Assembly: GCF_014648475.1 (NCBI RefSeq)
Contig: NZ_BMRE01000003.1
Coordinates: 124,001-188,000 of the forward strand
Origin: Lentzea flava
Lineage (GTDB): Bacteria > Actinomycetota > Actinomycetes > Mycobacteriales > Pseudonocardiaceae
Direction of reading: 5' to 3'
DNA length: 64,000 bases
This document shows, piece after piece, positions 42,199-50,442 of this stretch (position 1 is the first letter of the stretch; each line of letters begins with the position of its first letter). The notes beneath the pieces were generated by a model. It saw nothing but the letters and a program-made list of their open reading frames with translations, was not told the DNA's origin and did no database searches. Made by a program: the position numbers and the translations under genes.

Positions 42199-42608
42199 CA
42201 GCGTTCGTCGGTCTGTCCCCAGTAGACGTTGCCGTCGCCCCACACCTCGCCGTACGCCCTGGTGCACTTGGTGAGCGTGTTGGTGCCCTTGGACCAGACG
42301 TCCTGGTCGTTGGTGCCGTTGACGGTGCTGCTCAGGTCGCGCCTGCCGTTCACGACCATCTCGGCGCTGGAGGAGAAGCTGCCCGGCTTGGCCGCCCACG
42401 AGTCCCACACGTAGGTGTAGGCCCAGTTCTTGCCGCAGCCCTTGAACTGCTTCACCGAGGCGATGATCGTGCTGCCCTTCTTCACGTACCCGGTGGAGCC
42501 GATCTGCACCGTCGACGAGCACCCCGGCGCCTGTTCGGCCTGGGCGGTGCTCGTGAGGCCCAGCACGGAGAGCGCCACCGCGGGCAGGATCACCATGACT
42601 TTGCGCAT
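42195..42608 (-). CDS. Secreted small protein of unknown function
   Basis: A 137-residue protein with a signal peptide (VMVILPAVALSVLGLTSTAQA). The mature part (about 113 residues) has four Cys, likely forming two disulfides, and a beta-rich sequence (AYTYVWDSWAAKP, NVYWGQTDERC). No family was recognised. It stands alone between the pca cluster and the ArsR operon. Confidence 0.75.
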   Translation of the reverse strand: MRKVMVILPAVALSVLGLTSTAQAEQAPGCSSTVQIGSTGYVKKGSTIIASVKQFKGCGKNWAYTYVWDSWAAKPGSFSSSAEMVVNGRRDLSSTVNGTNDQDVWSKGTNTLTKCTRAYGEVWGDGNVYWGQTDERC

Positions 42609-42635
42609 TGCCCCACGGTGGCGCGTGCCGGTTAG

Positions 42636-43262
42636 TCAGCGGTAAATCGCCGCATCGGTTCGTTCCAGCACCATGTCGAACGTGACGTCCGGCGCGAGTT
42701 CGACGAGTCGCAGACCGTCCGTGGTCACGTCGAACACGCCCAGGTCGGTGATCACGCGGTCCACGCACGCCTTGCCGGTCAACGGAAGCGTGCACTCGCC
42801 GACGAGCTTCGGGCTGCCGTCCTTGGCGTTGTGCGTCATCACGACGATCACCCGGCGCGCGCCGTGCACGAGGTCCATCGCGCCGCCGATGCCGGTGACG
42901 AGCTTGCCAGGTACCGCCCAGTTCGCCAGGTCGCCGTGGGCCGACACCTGCATCGCGCCGAGCACCGCCACGTCGACGTGGCCGCCGCGGATCATGCCGA
43001 ACGACAGCGCCGAGTCGAAGAACGACGCTCCCGGAAGGACGGTCACCGTCTCCTTGCCCGCGTTGATCAGGTCCGGGTCCACTTCGGAGTCGAGCGGGTA
43101 CGGGCCGACGCCGAGGATGCCGTTCTCCGACTCCAGCACCACCTCGACGCCGGGTGGCAGGTGGTTCGGGATCAGCGTCGGCACGCCGATGCCGAGGTTG
43201 ACGTACTCGCCGTCACGCAGCTCCGCGGCCGCGCGGGCCGCCATCTCGTCACGACTCCACAC
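42636..43262 (-). CDS. pcaJ: 3-oxoadipate CoA-transferase, beta subunit
   Basis: A 208-residue subunit B of a class I CoA-transferase. The catalytic Glu is in [12 protein letters not shown] near residue 52, and [13 protein letters not shown] near residue 20 is the family motif. With PcaI it moves CoA from succinyl-CoA to 3-oxoadipate; the assignment over acetoacetate transferase rests on its position next to pcaF and pcaD. GTG 43262 gives the usual [14 protein letters not shown] start and overlaps the alpha gene by 14 bases; ATG 43244 is an alternative. Confidence 0.88.
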   Translation of the reverse strand: MWSRDEMAARAAAELRDGEYVNLGIGVPTLIPNHLPPGVEVVLESENGILGVGPYPLDSEVDPDLINAGKETVTVLPGASFFDSALSFGMIRGGHVDVAVLGAMQVSAHGDLANWAVPGKLVTGIGGAMDLVHGARRVIVVMTHNAKDGSPKLVGECTLPLTGKACVDRVITDLGVFDVTTDGLRLVELAPDVTFDMVLERTDAAIYR

Positions 43263-44007
43263 GGCGCACCGTCCTGAACTCCACGCTCTTGTCGGCGACC
43301 TGCTCCGGCGACAGCTCCACGACCCGTTGCACGAAGATGCCCGGCAGATGCACCTCGTCGGGGTCGATGACGTCGACGAGCTCCTCGGCCTCGGCGATCG
43401 TGACGCGGCCCGCCATCGCGGCGAGCGGGTTGAAGTTGCGGGCCGACTTCTCGAACACCAGGTTGCCGAACCGGTCGGCACGAGCGGCCCGCACCAGCGC
43501 GAAGTCGGTGCGGATGCTGTGCTCCAGGACGTATTCGCGACCGTCGAACTCCCGAACCTCCTTGGCCGGCGAGGCGACCGCGACGGTGCCGTCCGGGTGG
43601 TAGCGCCACGGCAGGCCGCCGTCGGCGACGAGCGTGCCGACACCGGCGGGCGTGTAGAACGCCGGGATGCCGGTGCCGCCCGCGCGCAACCGTTCGGCGA
43701 GCGTGCCCTGGGGGATCAGCTCGACCTCGATCTCGCCCGCGAGGTACTGGCGGGCGAACTCCTTGTTCTGGCCGATGTAGGAGCCCGTGACGCGGGCGAT
43801 CCGGCCCGCGGACAGCAGGACCGCGAGGCCCTGGTCCATCGCGCCGCAGTTGTTCGACACGATGCCCAGCGAGCCGACACCCTTGTCGTACAGGGCGTTG
43901 ATGAGCACCTTCGGCACCCCGCACAACCCGAACCCGCCCACGGCGATGGTGGCACCGTCGTCCACATCGGACACCGCATCCGCCGCGGACGCCACGACCT
44001 TGTTCAT
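43249..44007 (-). CDS. pcaI: 3-oxoadipate CoA-transferase, alpha subunit
   Basis: A 252-residue subunit A of a class I CoA-transferase. The glycine-rich motif [20 protein letters not shown] near residue 20 and [14 protein letters not shown] near residue 50 are typical. It pairs with PcaJ in the beta-ketoadipate pathway. The ATG at 44007 has GAGGGTG upstream and overlaps the thiolase stop by four bases (ATGA). Confidence 0.9.
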   Translation of the reverse strand: MNKVVASAADAVSDVDDGATIAVGGFGLCGVPKVLINALYDKGVGSLGIVSNNCGAMDQGLAVLLSAGRIARVTGSYIGQNKEFARQYLAGEIEVELIPQGTLAERLRAGGTGIPAFYTPAGVGTLVADGGLPWRYHPDGTVAVASPAKEVREFDGREYVLEHSIRTDFALVRAARADRFGNLVFEKSARNFNPLAAMAGRVTIAEAEELVDVIDPDEVHLPGIFVQRVVELSPEQVADKSVEFRTVRRVES

Positions 44008-45122
44008 GACACCCTCTCGAAGACCGCCGCGAGCCCCTGCCCGCCGCCGATGCACATCGTTTCCAGGGCGTAGCGGCCGTCACGACGCTCCAGCTCGCGC
44101 AGCATCGTCGCGAGGATCCGCGCACCGGTCGCGCCGACGGGGTGGCCGAGCGCGATGCCGGAGCCGTTGACGTTGAGCCGCTCGAAGTCGGAGAGTCCCC
44201 ACTCGCGCGTCACGGCCAGCACCTGCGCGGCGAACGCCTCGTTCAGCTCGATCAGGTCCATGTCGTCGAGCTTCAGACCGGCGATCCGCAACGCCCGCGC
44301 GGACGACGGCACCGGCCCGATGCCCATCCGCGAGGGCTCGACACCGGCAGAGGCCCACGACACCAGCCGCGCCAGCGGACGCAGACCCAGCGCGGCGGCC
44401 CTGGACGGGTGCGTGACGACGCAGATCGCGGCGCCGTCGTTCTGCCCGCTCGCGTTGCCCGCCGTGACGGTCGCGCCCTCGACGTCCATGACCGGCTTCA
44501 ACGACGCGAGCTTCTCCAGCGTCGAACCCGGCCTCGGGTGCTCGTCCACGGCGAAGTCGCCGACCGGGACCAGCTCGTCCGCGAAACGATCCCGTGCGGC
44601 GACCGCGCGTTCGTGGCTGCGCAACGCCAGTTCGTCCTGCTCGGAGCGGGAGATGCCGTACTCGCGCCGGAGGTTCTCCGCGGTCTCCAGCATCCCGCCC
44701 GGCACCGGGAAGTTGACCCCGCCCGCGGTGACCCTGCCGCGCGACAGGGCCTCCACGCCCGCGTTCGACATGCTCTCCACGCCACCCGCGAGCACGAGGT
44801 CCTGCGCACCGGTCTGCACGGCCATCGCCGCGTTGATCACGGCCTGCAGGCCGGACCCGCACCGGCGGTCCAGCTGCACACCCGGTACACCGACACCGAG
44901 GCCCGCGTCCAGAGCGACCACGCGGCCGATCGCCGGAGCGTCCATGGTGGGATAGCAGTGGCCGAGGACCAGATCGTCCACATCGGACGGATCAAGTCCG
45001 GTGCGGCGCATCAGCTCCTGCACGACGATCGCCCCGAGCTCCTGGGCCGTGCGCTCCTTGATCGCACCGTTGTAGCGGCCCACCGGTGTGCGGATGGGCT
45101 CGCAGATGACGGCGTCACGCAT
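44004..45122 (-). CDS. pcaF: Beta-ketoadipyl-CoA thiolase
   Basis: A 372-residue thiolase that should split 3-oxoadipyl-CoA into succinyl-CoA and acetyl-CoA. The catalytic residues are visible: nucleophilic Cys in LDRRCGSGLQAV near residue 88, His in GIALGHPVGATGAR near residue 329 and Cys in MCIGGGQG near residue 359. It is somewhat shorter than the usual 390-400 residues. The pca role is inferred from its place between pcaI and pcaD. The start overlaps the pcaD gene by 8 bases. Confidence 0.9.
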   Translation of the reverse strand: MRDAVICEPIRTPVGRYNGAIKERTAQELGAIVVQELMRRTGLDPSDVDDLVLGHCYPTMDAPAIGRVVALDAGLGVGVPGVQLDRRCGSGLQAVINAAMAVQTGAQDLVLAGGVESMSNAGVEALSRGRVTAGGVNFPVPGGMLETAENLRREYGISRSEQDELALRSHERAVAARDRFADELVPVGDFAVDEHPRPGSTLEKLASLKPVMDVEGATVTAGNASGQNDGAAICVVTHPSRAAALGLRPLARLVSWASAGVEPSRMGIGPVPSSARALRIAGLKLDDMDLIELNEAFAAQVLAVTREWGLSDFERLNVNGSGIALGHPVGATGARILATMLRELERRDGRYALETMCIGGGQGLAAVFERVS

Positions 45123-45879
45123 GAACTCTCCTTGTCAGATGGTCCGCGACCATCGCGTTCACAACTTCGGGGCGTTCGGCGGTGAGCAGGTGCGCTGCGT
45201 CCGGCACGACCGCGAACGACGCGCCGGGAATCCCGTCCGCGATCGCCCGGACCGTGTCGATCGGGGTGGCCGGGTCGTCACCGCCCGCGAGCACGAGCGT
45301 CGGCACGGTGATCCGGCCCAGCTCGTCCCGCACGTCGAACGTGCCGATGGCCTCGCAGCAGCCCGCGTAGCCCTCGGCGGCGGTGGCGCGCAGCATGTCC
45401 AGCAGGCGCTCGGCCTCGGCAGGCTCGCGCTCCGCGAACTCCTGTGTGAACCAGGTGCCCAGGCGGGACGGCACCATGACCGACGTGCCCTGCGCACGCA
45501 CCGTCGCCGCACGCGCCGGCCACTGCGGCGGATCGGCGAACTGGGCGGCCGAGGCGCAGATCGTCAGCGTCAGCAGCCGGTCGCTGTGCAGCGCGAGCCA
45601 CTGGCCGATCGCTCCGCCGATGGACACGCCCAGGTAGTGGAACCGCCGCACCCGCAGGTGGTCGAGCAGCTCCAGGACGTCACCGGCGAGGTCGGCGACC
45701 GTGTACGGGCCGGGCAGCACCGGGGAGCCGCCGTGGCCGCGCAGGTCGAACCTGACCACGCGCCACCGGTCGGCGAAAGCCGCGACCTGGGCGTCGAAGA
45801 GGCCGAGCGAGGTCCCGATCGACGGGCCGAGCACGAGCACCTCGGCGTCGTCCGGACCGTCGACGGTGTAGTGGATCAC
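45115..45879 (-). CDS. pcaD: 3-oxoadipate enol-lactonase
   Basis: A 254-residue alpha/beta hydrolase. The nucleophile elbow is LGVSIGGAIGQW near residue 85, the acid Asp is in GGDDPATP near residue 201, and the His is in PDAAHLLTAE near residue 231. The start IHYTVDGPDDAEVLVL and its context fit PcaD, which opens 3-oxoadipate enol-lactone. The GTG start overlaps the upstream remnant gene by four bases (GTGA). Confidence 0.9.
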   Translation of the reverse strand: MIHYTVDGPDDAEVLVLGPSIGTSLGLFDAQVAAFADRWRVVRFDLRGHGGSPVLPGPYTVADLAGDVLELLDHLRVRRFHYLGVSIGGAIGQWLALHSDRLLTLTICASAAQFADPPQWPARAATVRAQGTSVMVPSRLGTWFTQEFAEREPAEAERLLDMLRATAAEGYAGCCEAIGTFDVRDELGRITVPTLVLAGGDDPATPIDTVRAIADGIPGASFAVVPDAAHLLTAERPEVVNAMVADHLTRRVHA

Positions 45880-46267
45880 TGATGTTCCCCCTGGCGGTCG
45901 ATGAACTCGAGCACGGCCGGACCATCCGGACCGGCCACCACCACAGAACCAGAAGAGACGATCAAGTGCGCGAGCCGCCCGTCCGGCGTCCCCCGCGCCG
46001 GCGAGAGCGCGGCGGAACGGCGGGTGAACGGCAGCACCAGCACCGCGTCCACGCCGAGGGAGCGCCCGAGCTCGGTGCGCCGGTCGACGGTGGACAACGC
46101 GGCGGTGTCGCGCGGCGGCCAGAGGACGCGCGCGGGATGCGGGTCGAAGGTCACCAGCACCACCGGCGATCCTCCGCCACCTCCCGCGCTGCCGCGATCA
46201 GCCCGGCCGGTCCGCGGGCACGTCGGCCAGGGGATCGCCAGGTCGGGCTCTCGCGGACCGCCGTCAT
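45876..46267 (-). pseudogene. Frameshifted FAD-synthetase (RibF)-like remnant
   Basis: Two overlapping frames resemble the N-terminal domain of RibF-type FAD synthetase. Frame A starts with an ATG at 46267 that overlaps the catC stop (ATGA) and contains GLIAAAREVAED, ending at 46151. Frame B (95 codons from GTG 46163) continues with VVLVTFDPHPARVL, TELGRSLGVDAVLVLPF and AALSP. In RibF these parts are continuous, so one frameshift separates them. The GxFDGxHxGH nucleotide motif and the C-terminal domain are missing. Coupled starts suggest it is still translated. Confidence 0.6.
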
Positions 46268-46551
46268 GGTTGAGCCGCCAGGTCGGAGGGGTGTTGCGCC
46301 AGCGGCGTCACCTCGACCCGCATGAACTCCCACAGCGGCAACGACGACAGGAACGCGTGCAGCTCGTCGTTGGACGGCACGTCGAAGATGCCGATGTCGC
46401 CGTACTGTCCGACAACTCGCCACAGATGCGGCAACACGCCCAGTTTCTGCAGCTCCACCGCGCGGTCCTTCTCGGCGGCGATGAGTTCGGCGCGGCGGTT
46501 GTGGTCGAGATCGTGGGGGAGCGAGACGTCCATGCGCACGTGGAAGAGCAA
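46264..46551 (-). CDS. catC: Muconolactone isomerase
   Basis: A 95-residue protein matching muconolactone delta-isomerase (FHVRMDVSLPHDLD, ELQKLGVLPHLWRVVGQYGD, LSSLPLWEFMRVEVTPLAQH). The family forms a decamer and converts muconolactone to 3-oxoadipate enol-lactone, the PcaD substrate. The start is TTG at 46551, supported by AGGAGGTGACCG directly upstream; this AGGAGG overlaps the end of the truncated catB. Confidence 0.92.
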   Translation of the reverse strand: MLFHVRMDVSLPHDLDHNRRAELIAAEKDRAVELQKLGVLPHLWRVVGQYGDIGIFDVPSNDELHAFLSSLPLWEFMRVEVTPLAQHPSDLAAQP

Positions 46552-46554
46552 CGG

Positions 46555-47073
46555 TCACCTCCTGGTGAAGGCCGCGACGGCGGCGGGGTCGAGCTCGATG
46601 CCGAGCCCAGGTCCGTCGGGCAGGTGCAGGTTGCCGCCTGCGCAACGCAGCGGCGTGGCCGGCAGCTCCTCGCGCACGAGCAACGGTCCGAACAGCTCGC
46701 TGCCCCACGTGCTCTCGATCGAGGTGCCACCGTGACACGGAATACCCGCCACCACGGCGATCGATGCGATGGCCGCCGTCGCGCGCAACCCGCCGGACTT
46801 GGTGGTCTTCACCGAGAACACGTCCGACGGCGTGCGCGGCGACTCGTCGGCAATCACCGGGATCGGCAGCGCGCGGTTGATCTCCGCGAGCCACTCGACC
46901 CCGGCGCCCGGCACCGGTTGCTCGACCAGCTCGGCACCCGCGTCGACCGGTTTCGGCAGGTGGGCCAGCGCCGTCAGCCGGTCCCCACGGGCGTTCAGGT
47001 CCACCCGGATCACGGCGATCTCCGCGATCGCGCACACCCGGCGCACGTCGTCGGCTGGGTCCTGCGCACCCAC
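46555..47073 (-). pseudogene. catB: C-terminal half of muconate cycloisomerase
   Basis: The 172 codons cover only the C-terminal barrel half of an enolase-superfamily cycloisomerase: VIRVDLNARGD, LVEQPVPG, PVIADESPRTPSD, VKTTKSGGLR and HGGTSIESTWGSE. The N-terminal capping domain and the catalytic KxK motif, about 200 residues, are absent; the frame opens at a GTG (47073) close to the IclR promoter region. A complete enzyme would be about 370 residues. It is most likely a 5'-truncated remnant, although its ribosome-binding signal for catC is kept. Confidence 0.75.
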
Positions 47074-47110
47074 GGATTGTGCGGTGATCGAGTTCCATCT
47101 CCGGCCTTCA

Positions 47111-47127
47111 TGTACGATATGCGTACA
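47111..47127. promoter_or_regulatory. 17-bp inverted repeat, candidate IclR operator
   Basis: TGTACG-ATATG-CGTACA with 6-base arms; a further TGTACG half-site follows at 47131. It lies between the truncated catB and the IclR-type gene, 70 bases before the latter's ATG. IclR-family regulators use such short palindromes. Confidence 0.5.
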
Positions 47128-47196
47128 CCTTGTACGCCTTGCGGTTACACGAGGGTGCCCCGCGTTCGTTGAACTGTCAACCGGGAGGATGGGGCG

Positions 47197-47994
47197 ATGG
47201 CGAGCGATCCGGACGACCGCGACTTCATCCAGAGCATCGAACGCGGGTTCGCCGTGCTGCTCGCGTTCGACGAGGAGAGGGTGAACCCGACCCTGGCCGA
47301 GCTGGCCACGGCCACGGGGCTGTCACGCCCGGCCGTCCGACGGATTCTCCTGACGCTGCAACGACTCGGCTACGTGCGGTCCACGGGCAGCAGGTGGTCG
47401 CTGACGCCTCGGGTGCTGAGCATCGGGCAGCACTACTCGGCGTCGCACGCGATGATCGAGATCGCGCAGCCGCACCTGCTGGAGCTGTCCGCGAAAACCG
47501 GTGAATCGGCGTCGCTGGCGGCGCTGGACGGACGCGACGCGGCGTACGTGGCGCGCGTGCCGGTGCGGCGGATCATGAGCATCAACGTGTCGATCGGCAC
47601 CCGGATCCCCGCGTACGCGACGTCGATGGGCCGGGTGCTGCTCGCGTGGGCGCCCGACGTCGTGGTCGACGAGGTCATCGCGGCAGGACTGCCCGCGTTG
47701 ACCAAGCACACGGTCACCGACGCCGACGCGTTTCGCGCCGTGCTGCGGCAGGTTCGCTCGGACGGCTGGTCGATCGTGGCGGAGGAGCTGGAGATCGGCC
47801 TGCTCTCGGTGTCCGCGCCGGTCCGCGACCGCACCGGCGAGGTCGTGGCGGCCCTCGCGTCCTCCACGTCCGTCGGGCGGTCGTCCGTCGAGGCGCTCCG
47901 CAGCGACGTGGTGCCGTTGCTGCTGGACGCCGCGGAACGGATCAGCGCCGACCTGGGGCACCGCAGCACGGCGCGACGCGACGGTTTCTACTGA
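47197..47994 (+). CDS. IclR family regulator, PcaR/PcaU-like
   Basis: A 265-residue regulator with an N-terminal winged helix (LAELATATGLSRPAVRRILL near residue 32) and a C-terminal IclR ligand domain (AYVARVPVRRIMSINVSIGT near residue 110, IPAYATSMGRVLLA). These details match the Pca/Pob subgroup that senses aromatic pathway intermediates such as 3-oxoadipate. It is divergent from the cat/pca genes, which it should control. The ATG has GGGAGG upstream. Confidence 0.9.
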   Translation: MASDPDDRDFIQSIERGFAVLLAFDEERVNPTLAELATATGLSRPAVRRILLTLQRLGYVRSTGSRWSLTPRVLSIGQHYSASHAMIEIAQPHLLELSAKTGESASLAALDGRDAAYVARVPVRRIMSINVSIGTRIPAYATSMGRVLLAWAPDVVVDEVIAAGLPALTKHTVTDADAFRAVLRQVRSDGWSIVAEELEIGLLSVSAPVRDRTGEVVAALASSTSVGRSSVEALRSDVVPLLLDAAERISADLGHRSTARRDGFY

Positions 47995-48000
47995 GGTTCG

Positions 48001-48504
48001 TCACACCCCCGTGACGCCGTCGATGCCCTCGCGCAGGAAGTCCGCGTGGCCGTTGTGGCGCGCGTACTCGTGGCACAGGTGGTGCATCACGAGCCGCAGC
48101 GACACGTGCTCCTCCCACCGCGGCTGGTAGCCCGTGACGTCCAGCGACTCGGCCTCGCGCTCGATCCTGCGCGCGTGCTCGACCTCGTTCTGCCAGGCGG
48201 AGAACGCCTCGCTGCGGCTCGACCGCGAGCCGTCGTAGGCGACCTGGTAGTCGTTCTCGTCCGACCACACCAGCGGGATGTCCTCGCCGTTGATCACCTT
48301 GCGGAACCAGGTGCGCTCGACCTCCGCCATGTGCCGCACCAGGCCGAGCAACGTCAGCGTGGACGGGGGCATCGAACGGCGGCGCAGGTCGTCGTCGGAC
48401 AGGCCTTCGCACTTCATCGCGAGGGTGGCGCGGTGGAAGTCGAGGAACGCGCGCAGGGTCTCGCGCTCGTCTCCCTGAAGCGGCGGGCTGATTCGTTCGG
48501 TCAC
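48001..48504 (-). CDS. DinB superfamily protein (DUF664)
   Basis: A 167-residue four-helix-bundle protein of the DinB/DUF664 group, whose members are often thiol-dependent (mycothiol or bacillithiol) transferases. Candidate metal His residues are in LVRHMAEVERTWF near residue 50 and HHLCHEYARHNGHADFLRE near residue 135. The activity is not known. The GTG at 48504 opens the conserved region. It is convergent with the IclR gene with a 6-base gap. Confidence 0.85.
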   Translation of the reverse strand: MTERISPPLQGDERETLRAFLDFHRATLAMKCEGLSDDDLRRRSMPPSTLTLLGLVRHMAEVERTWFRKVINGEDIPLVWSDENDYQVAYDGSRSSRSEAFSAWQNEVEHARRIEREAESLDVTGYQPRWEEHVSLRLVMHHLCHEYARHNGHADFLREGIDGVTGV

Positions 48505-48525
48505 GCGGCCAAGTCTTTCACCACG

Positions 48526-48627
48526 ATGATCTCGTGGGCCTGGGATTGGCGGGACGCGCCGTACGTGGTCACGGGCGGCAGTCGCGGCATCGGGCTGGCG
48601 ATCGTCTCGGTGCTGCTGGACGTGTGA
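48526..48627 (+). pseudogene. N-terminal remnant of a short-chain dehydrogenase
   Basis: A 33-codon frame from ATG 48526 contains YVVTGGSRGIGLAIVSVLL and then stops. TGGSRGIG is the coenzyme-binding TGxxxGIG motif of short-chain dehydrogenases, but nothing of the remaining ~220 residues is present. It sits in the 202-base gap before the ECF41 sigma gene. Confidence 0.5.
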
Positions 48628-48706
48628 GCGACCCGCGTGCCGGCCGCCACATGAACCGCTTCGACGATCGGCGCTACGGTGGCGATCGAACGAGGGGAGC
48701 GGTGCG

Positions 48707-49570
48707 ATGACGCAGCTGGAGCAGGCCGAGTCGGCGTTCGCGGCGGCTCGGCCGAGGCTGTTCGGCATCGCCTACCGCATGACCGGCAGCGTGGCCGACG
48801 CCGAGGACCTGGTGCAGGAGGTCTGGGTGCGCTGGCAGCTCGCGGACCGCGCGTCGGTGATCAATCCCGAGGCCTACCTGGCGACGGCGATCACCCGGCT
48901 CGCGATCAACGAGTCGCAGACGGCGCGCGCCCGCAGGGAGACCTACGTCGGACCGTGGCTGCCGGAGCCGGTCGACACGGCCGCCGACCCGCAGCTCGGT
49001 GCCGAGCGGGGCGCTGTGCTGGAGCTCGCGGTGTTGCTGCTGCTGGAAAAGCTCACGCCGACCGAGCGGGCCGCGTACGTGCTGCGCGAGGCGTTCGACT
49101 ACCCGTACCGGGAGATCGCCGAGATCGTGCAGACCAGCGAGGTCGCGGCGCGGCAGCTCGTCAGCAGGGCGCGCAAGCACCTCGCCGACGAGCGCAGGGT
49201 GCCCGTCGAACCCGCCGAGCAGCGCAAGTTGCTGGAGGCGTTCGTGGCGGCCGCGCAGGCCGGCGACCTGGCCGCACTCGAGAAGCTGTTCGCCGAGGAC
49301 GTCGTGAGCTACTCCGACAGCAACGGCGCGGTGCGCGCGGCCGGGCGGCCGCTGTTCGGCGCGGCGACCCTCGCGAAGATCTTCGCGGCGTGGGCGCCGA
49401 AGTTCTGGGCGGGCGCGGACGTCGGTTTCGTCGACGCGAACGGCCTGAGCGCGGTCCGGTTGCGCAAGGACGGCACCACCTACGCGGTGATCACCGTGAC
49501 GGCCTCCTCGGAGGGGATCGATCAGGTGATGTGGCTGGTCAACCCGGAAAAGCTGAACGCCTTCCAGTAG
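48707..49570 (+). CDS. ECF41-type RNA polymerase sigma factor
   Basis: A 287-residue ECF sigma factor. Region 2 (RLFGIAYRMTGSVADAEDLV) and region 4 (EAFDYPYREIAEIVQTSEVA) cover about residues 10-165. A C-terminal SnoaL-like domain (about 175-287, EAFVAAAQAGDLAALEKLFA) is the hallmark of ECF41, where it replaces a separate anti-sigma factor and tunes activity. The ATG has GAGGGGAG upstream. The adjacent NmrA-like gene behind a matching promoter is the expected target. Confidence 0.93.
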   Translation: MTQLEQAESAFAAARPRLFGIAYRMTGSVADAEDLVQEVWVRWQLADRASVINPEAYLATAITRLAINESQTARARRETYVGPWLPEPVDTAADPQLGAERGAVLELAVLLLLEKLTPTERAAYVLREAFDYPYREIAEIVQTSEVAARQLVSRARKHLADERRVPVEPAEQRKLLEAFVAAAQAGDLAALEKLFAEDVVSYSDSNGAVRAAGRPLFGAATLAKIFAAWAPKFWAGADVGFVDANGLSAVRLRKDGTTYAVITVTASSEGIDQVMWLVNPEKLNAFQ

Positions 49571-49573
49571 GCC

Positions 49574-49600
49574 TGTCACAACGGCGAGGGCTGTCCGGTC
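49574..49600 (+). promoter_or_regulatory. Putative ECF41 promoter
   Basis: TGTCACA (49574-49580), a 16-base spacer and GGTC (49597-49600), a one-base variant of the published ECF41 pattern TGTCACA-N16-CGTC. It begins 3 bases after the sigma gene stop and 76 bases before the ATG of the target gene. Confidence 0.7.
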
Positions 49601-49649
49601 TTAGCTCGTGAACACCCGCACGGGGCGGGCTGACGAGAGGGACGGACTC

Positions 49650-50396
49650 ATGAGGATCGTTGTCATCGGCGGCACCGGCTTGATCGGCAGCCAGGTGGTG
49701 AAGCGGCTCGCCGAGCACGGGCACGACGCCGTGCCCGCGTCCCCGGACAGCGGCGTCAACACGGTGACCGGTGAGGGCGTCGAGGAGGTCCTGCGGGGCG
49801 CCGACGTGCTCGTCGACGTGTCGAACTCGCCGTCGTTCGCCGACGACGACGTCATGAACTTCTTCACCACCGCCACGACGAACCTGACGACGGCAGCCAA
49901 GGAAGCGGGCGTCGGCCACTACGTCGCGCTGTCGATCGTCGGCACCGACGAGCTGCCCGACTCCGGCTACCTGCGGGCGAAGGTGGCTCAGGAGAAGCTG
50001 ATCACCTCGTCCGGGCTGCCGTACTCGATCGTCCGCGCGACCCAGTTCTTCGAGTTCGCGGGCGCGATCGCGGACTCGGCCACCGTCGACGGCGTCGTGC
50101 GCCTGCCCCACGGCGGCGTGCAGCCGATCGCGGCCTCCGAGGTCGCGGCGGTGGTCGCCAGGACCGCGGCGGCCGGCCCGATCAACGGCGTGCAGGAGAT
50201 CGGCGGACCGGAGGAGTTCACGCTCGACGGCTGGATCCGCACGGTGCTCCAGGCGCGCGACGACGCGCGCGAGGTCGTGGGCGACCCGCAGGCCCGGTAC
50301 TTCGGCACGCCGCTGACCGGCAAGCAGCTCGTGCCGAACGCGGGCGCGCAGCTGCAGCCGACCAGCCTGAAGGAGTGGCTGGCCGCGGGCAACTGA
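49650..50396 (+). CDS. NAD(P)-binding NmrA/SDR-type protein, ECF41 target
   Basis: A 248-residue atypical short-chain dehydrogenase. The coenzyme motif is VVIGGTGLIGSQVVKRL near residue 4; the middle part (ALSIVGTDELPDSGYLRAKV) has a YxxxK-like YLRAK. Oxidoreductases of this kind commonly sit beside ECF41 sigma genes. The ATG at 49650 has AGAGGGA upstream and is preferred over a GTG at 49608, which would lie almost on the predicted transcription start. Confidence 0.88.
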   Translation: MRIVVIGGTGLIGSQVVKRLAEHGHDAVPASPDSGVNTVTGEGVEEVLRGADVLVDVSNSPSFADDDVMNFFTTATTNLTTAAKEAGVGHYVALSIVGTDELPDSGYLRAKVAQEKLITSSGLPYSIVRATQFFEFAGAIADSATVDGVVRLPHGGVQPIAASEVAAVVARTAAAGPINGVQEIGGPEEFTLDGWIRTVLQARDDAREVVGDPQARYFGTPLTGKQLVPNAGAQLQPTSLKEWLAAGN

Positions 50397-50405
50397 GCGT
50401 CCACA

Positions 50406-50431
50406 GTGGACGGGCCGGGCGGCCCGTCCAC
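50406..50431. terminator. Bidirectional hairpin terminator
   Basis: GTGGACGGGCC-GGGC-GGCCCGTCCAC, an 11-bp perfect stem in the 46-base gap between two convergent genes, so it can end transcription from both sides. Confidence 0.75.
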
Positions 50432-50442
50432 CGCAACGGCCG

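Noticed and set aside
42636..44007. Reading the CoA-transferase pair as acetoacetate (ScoAB) transferase
   Set aside because: The sequence alone does not decide, but the coupled thiolase, enol-lactonase and catC favour 3-oxoadipate.
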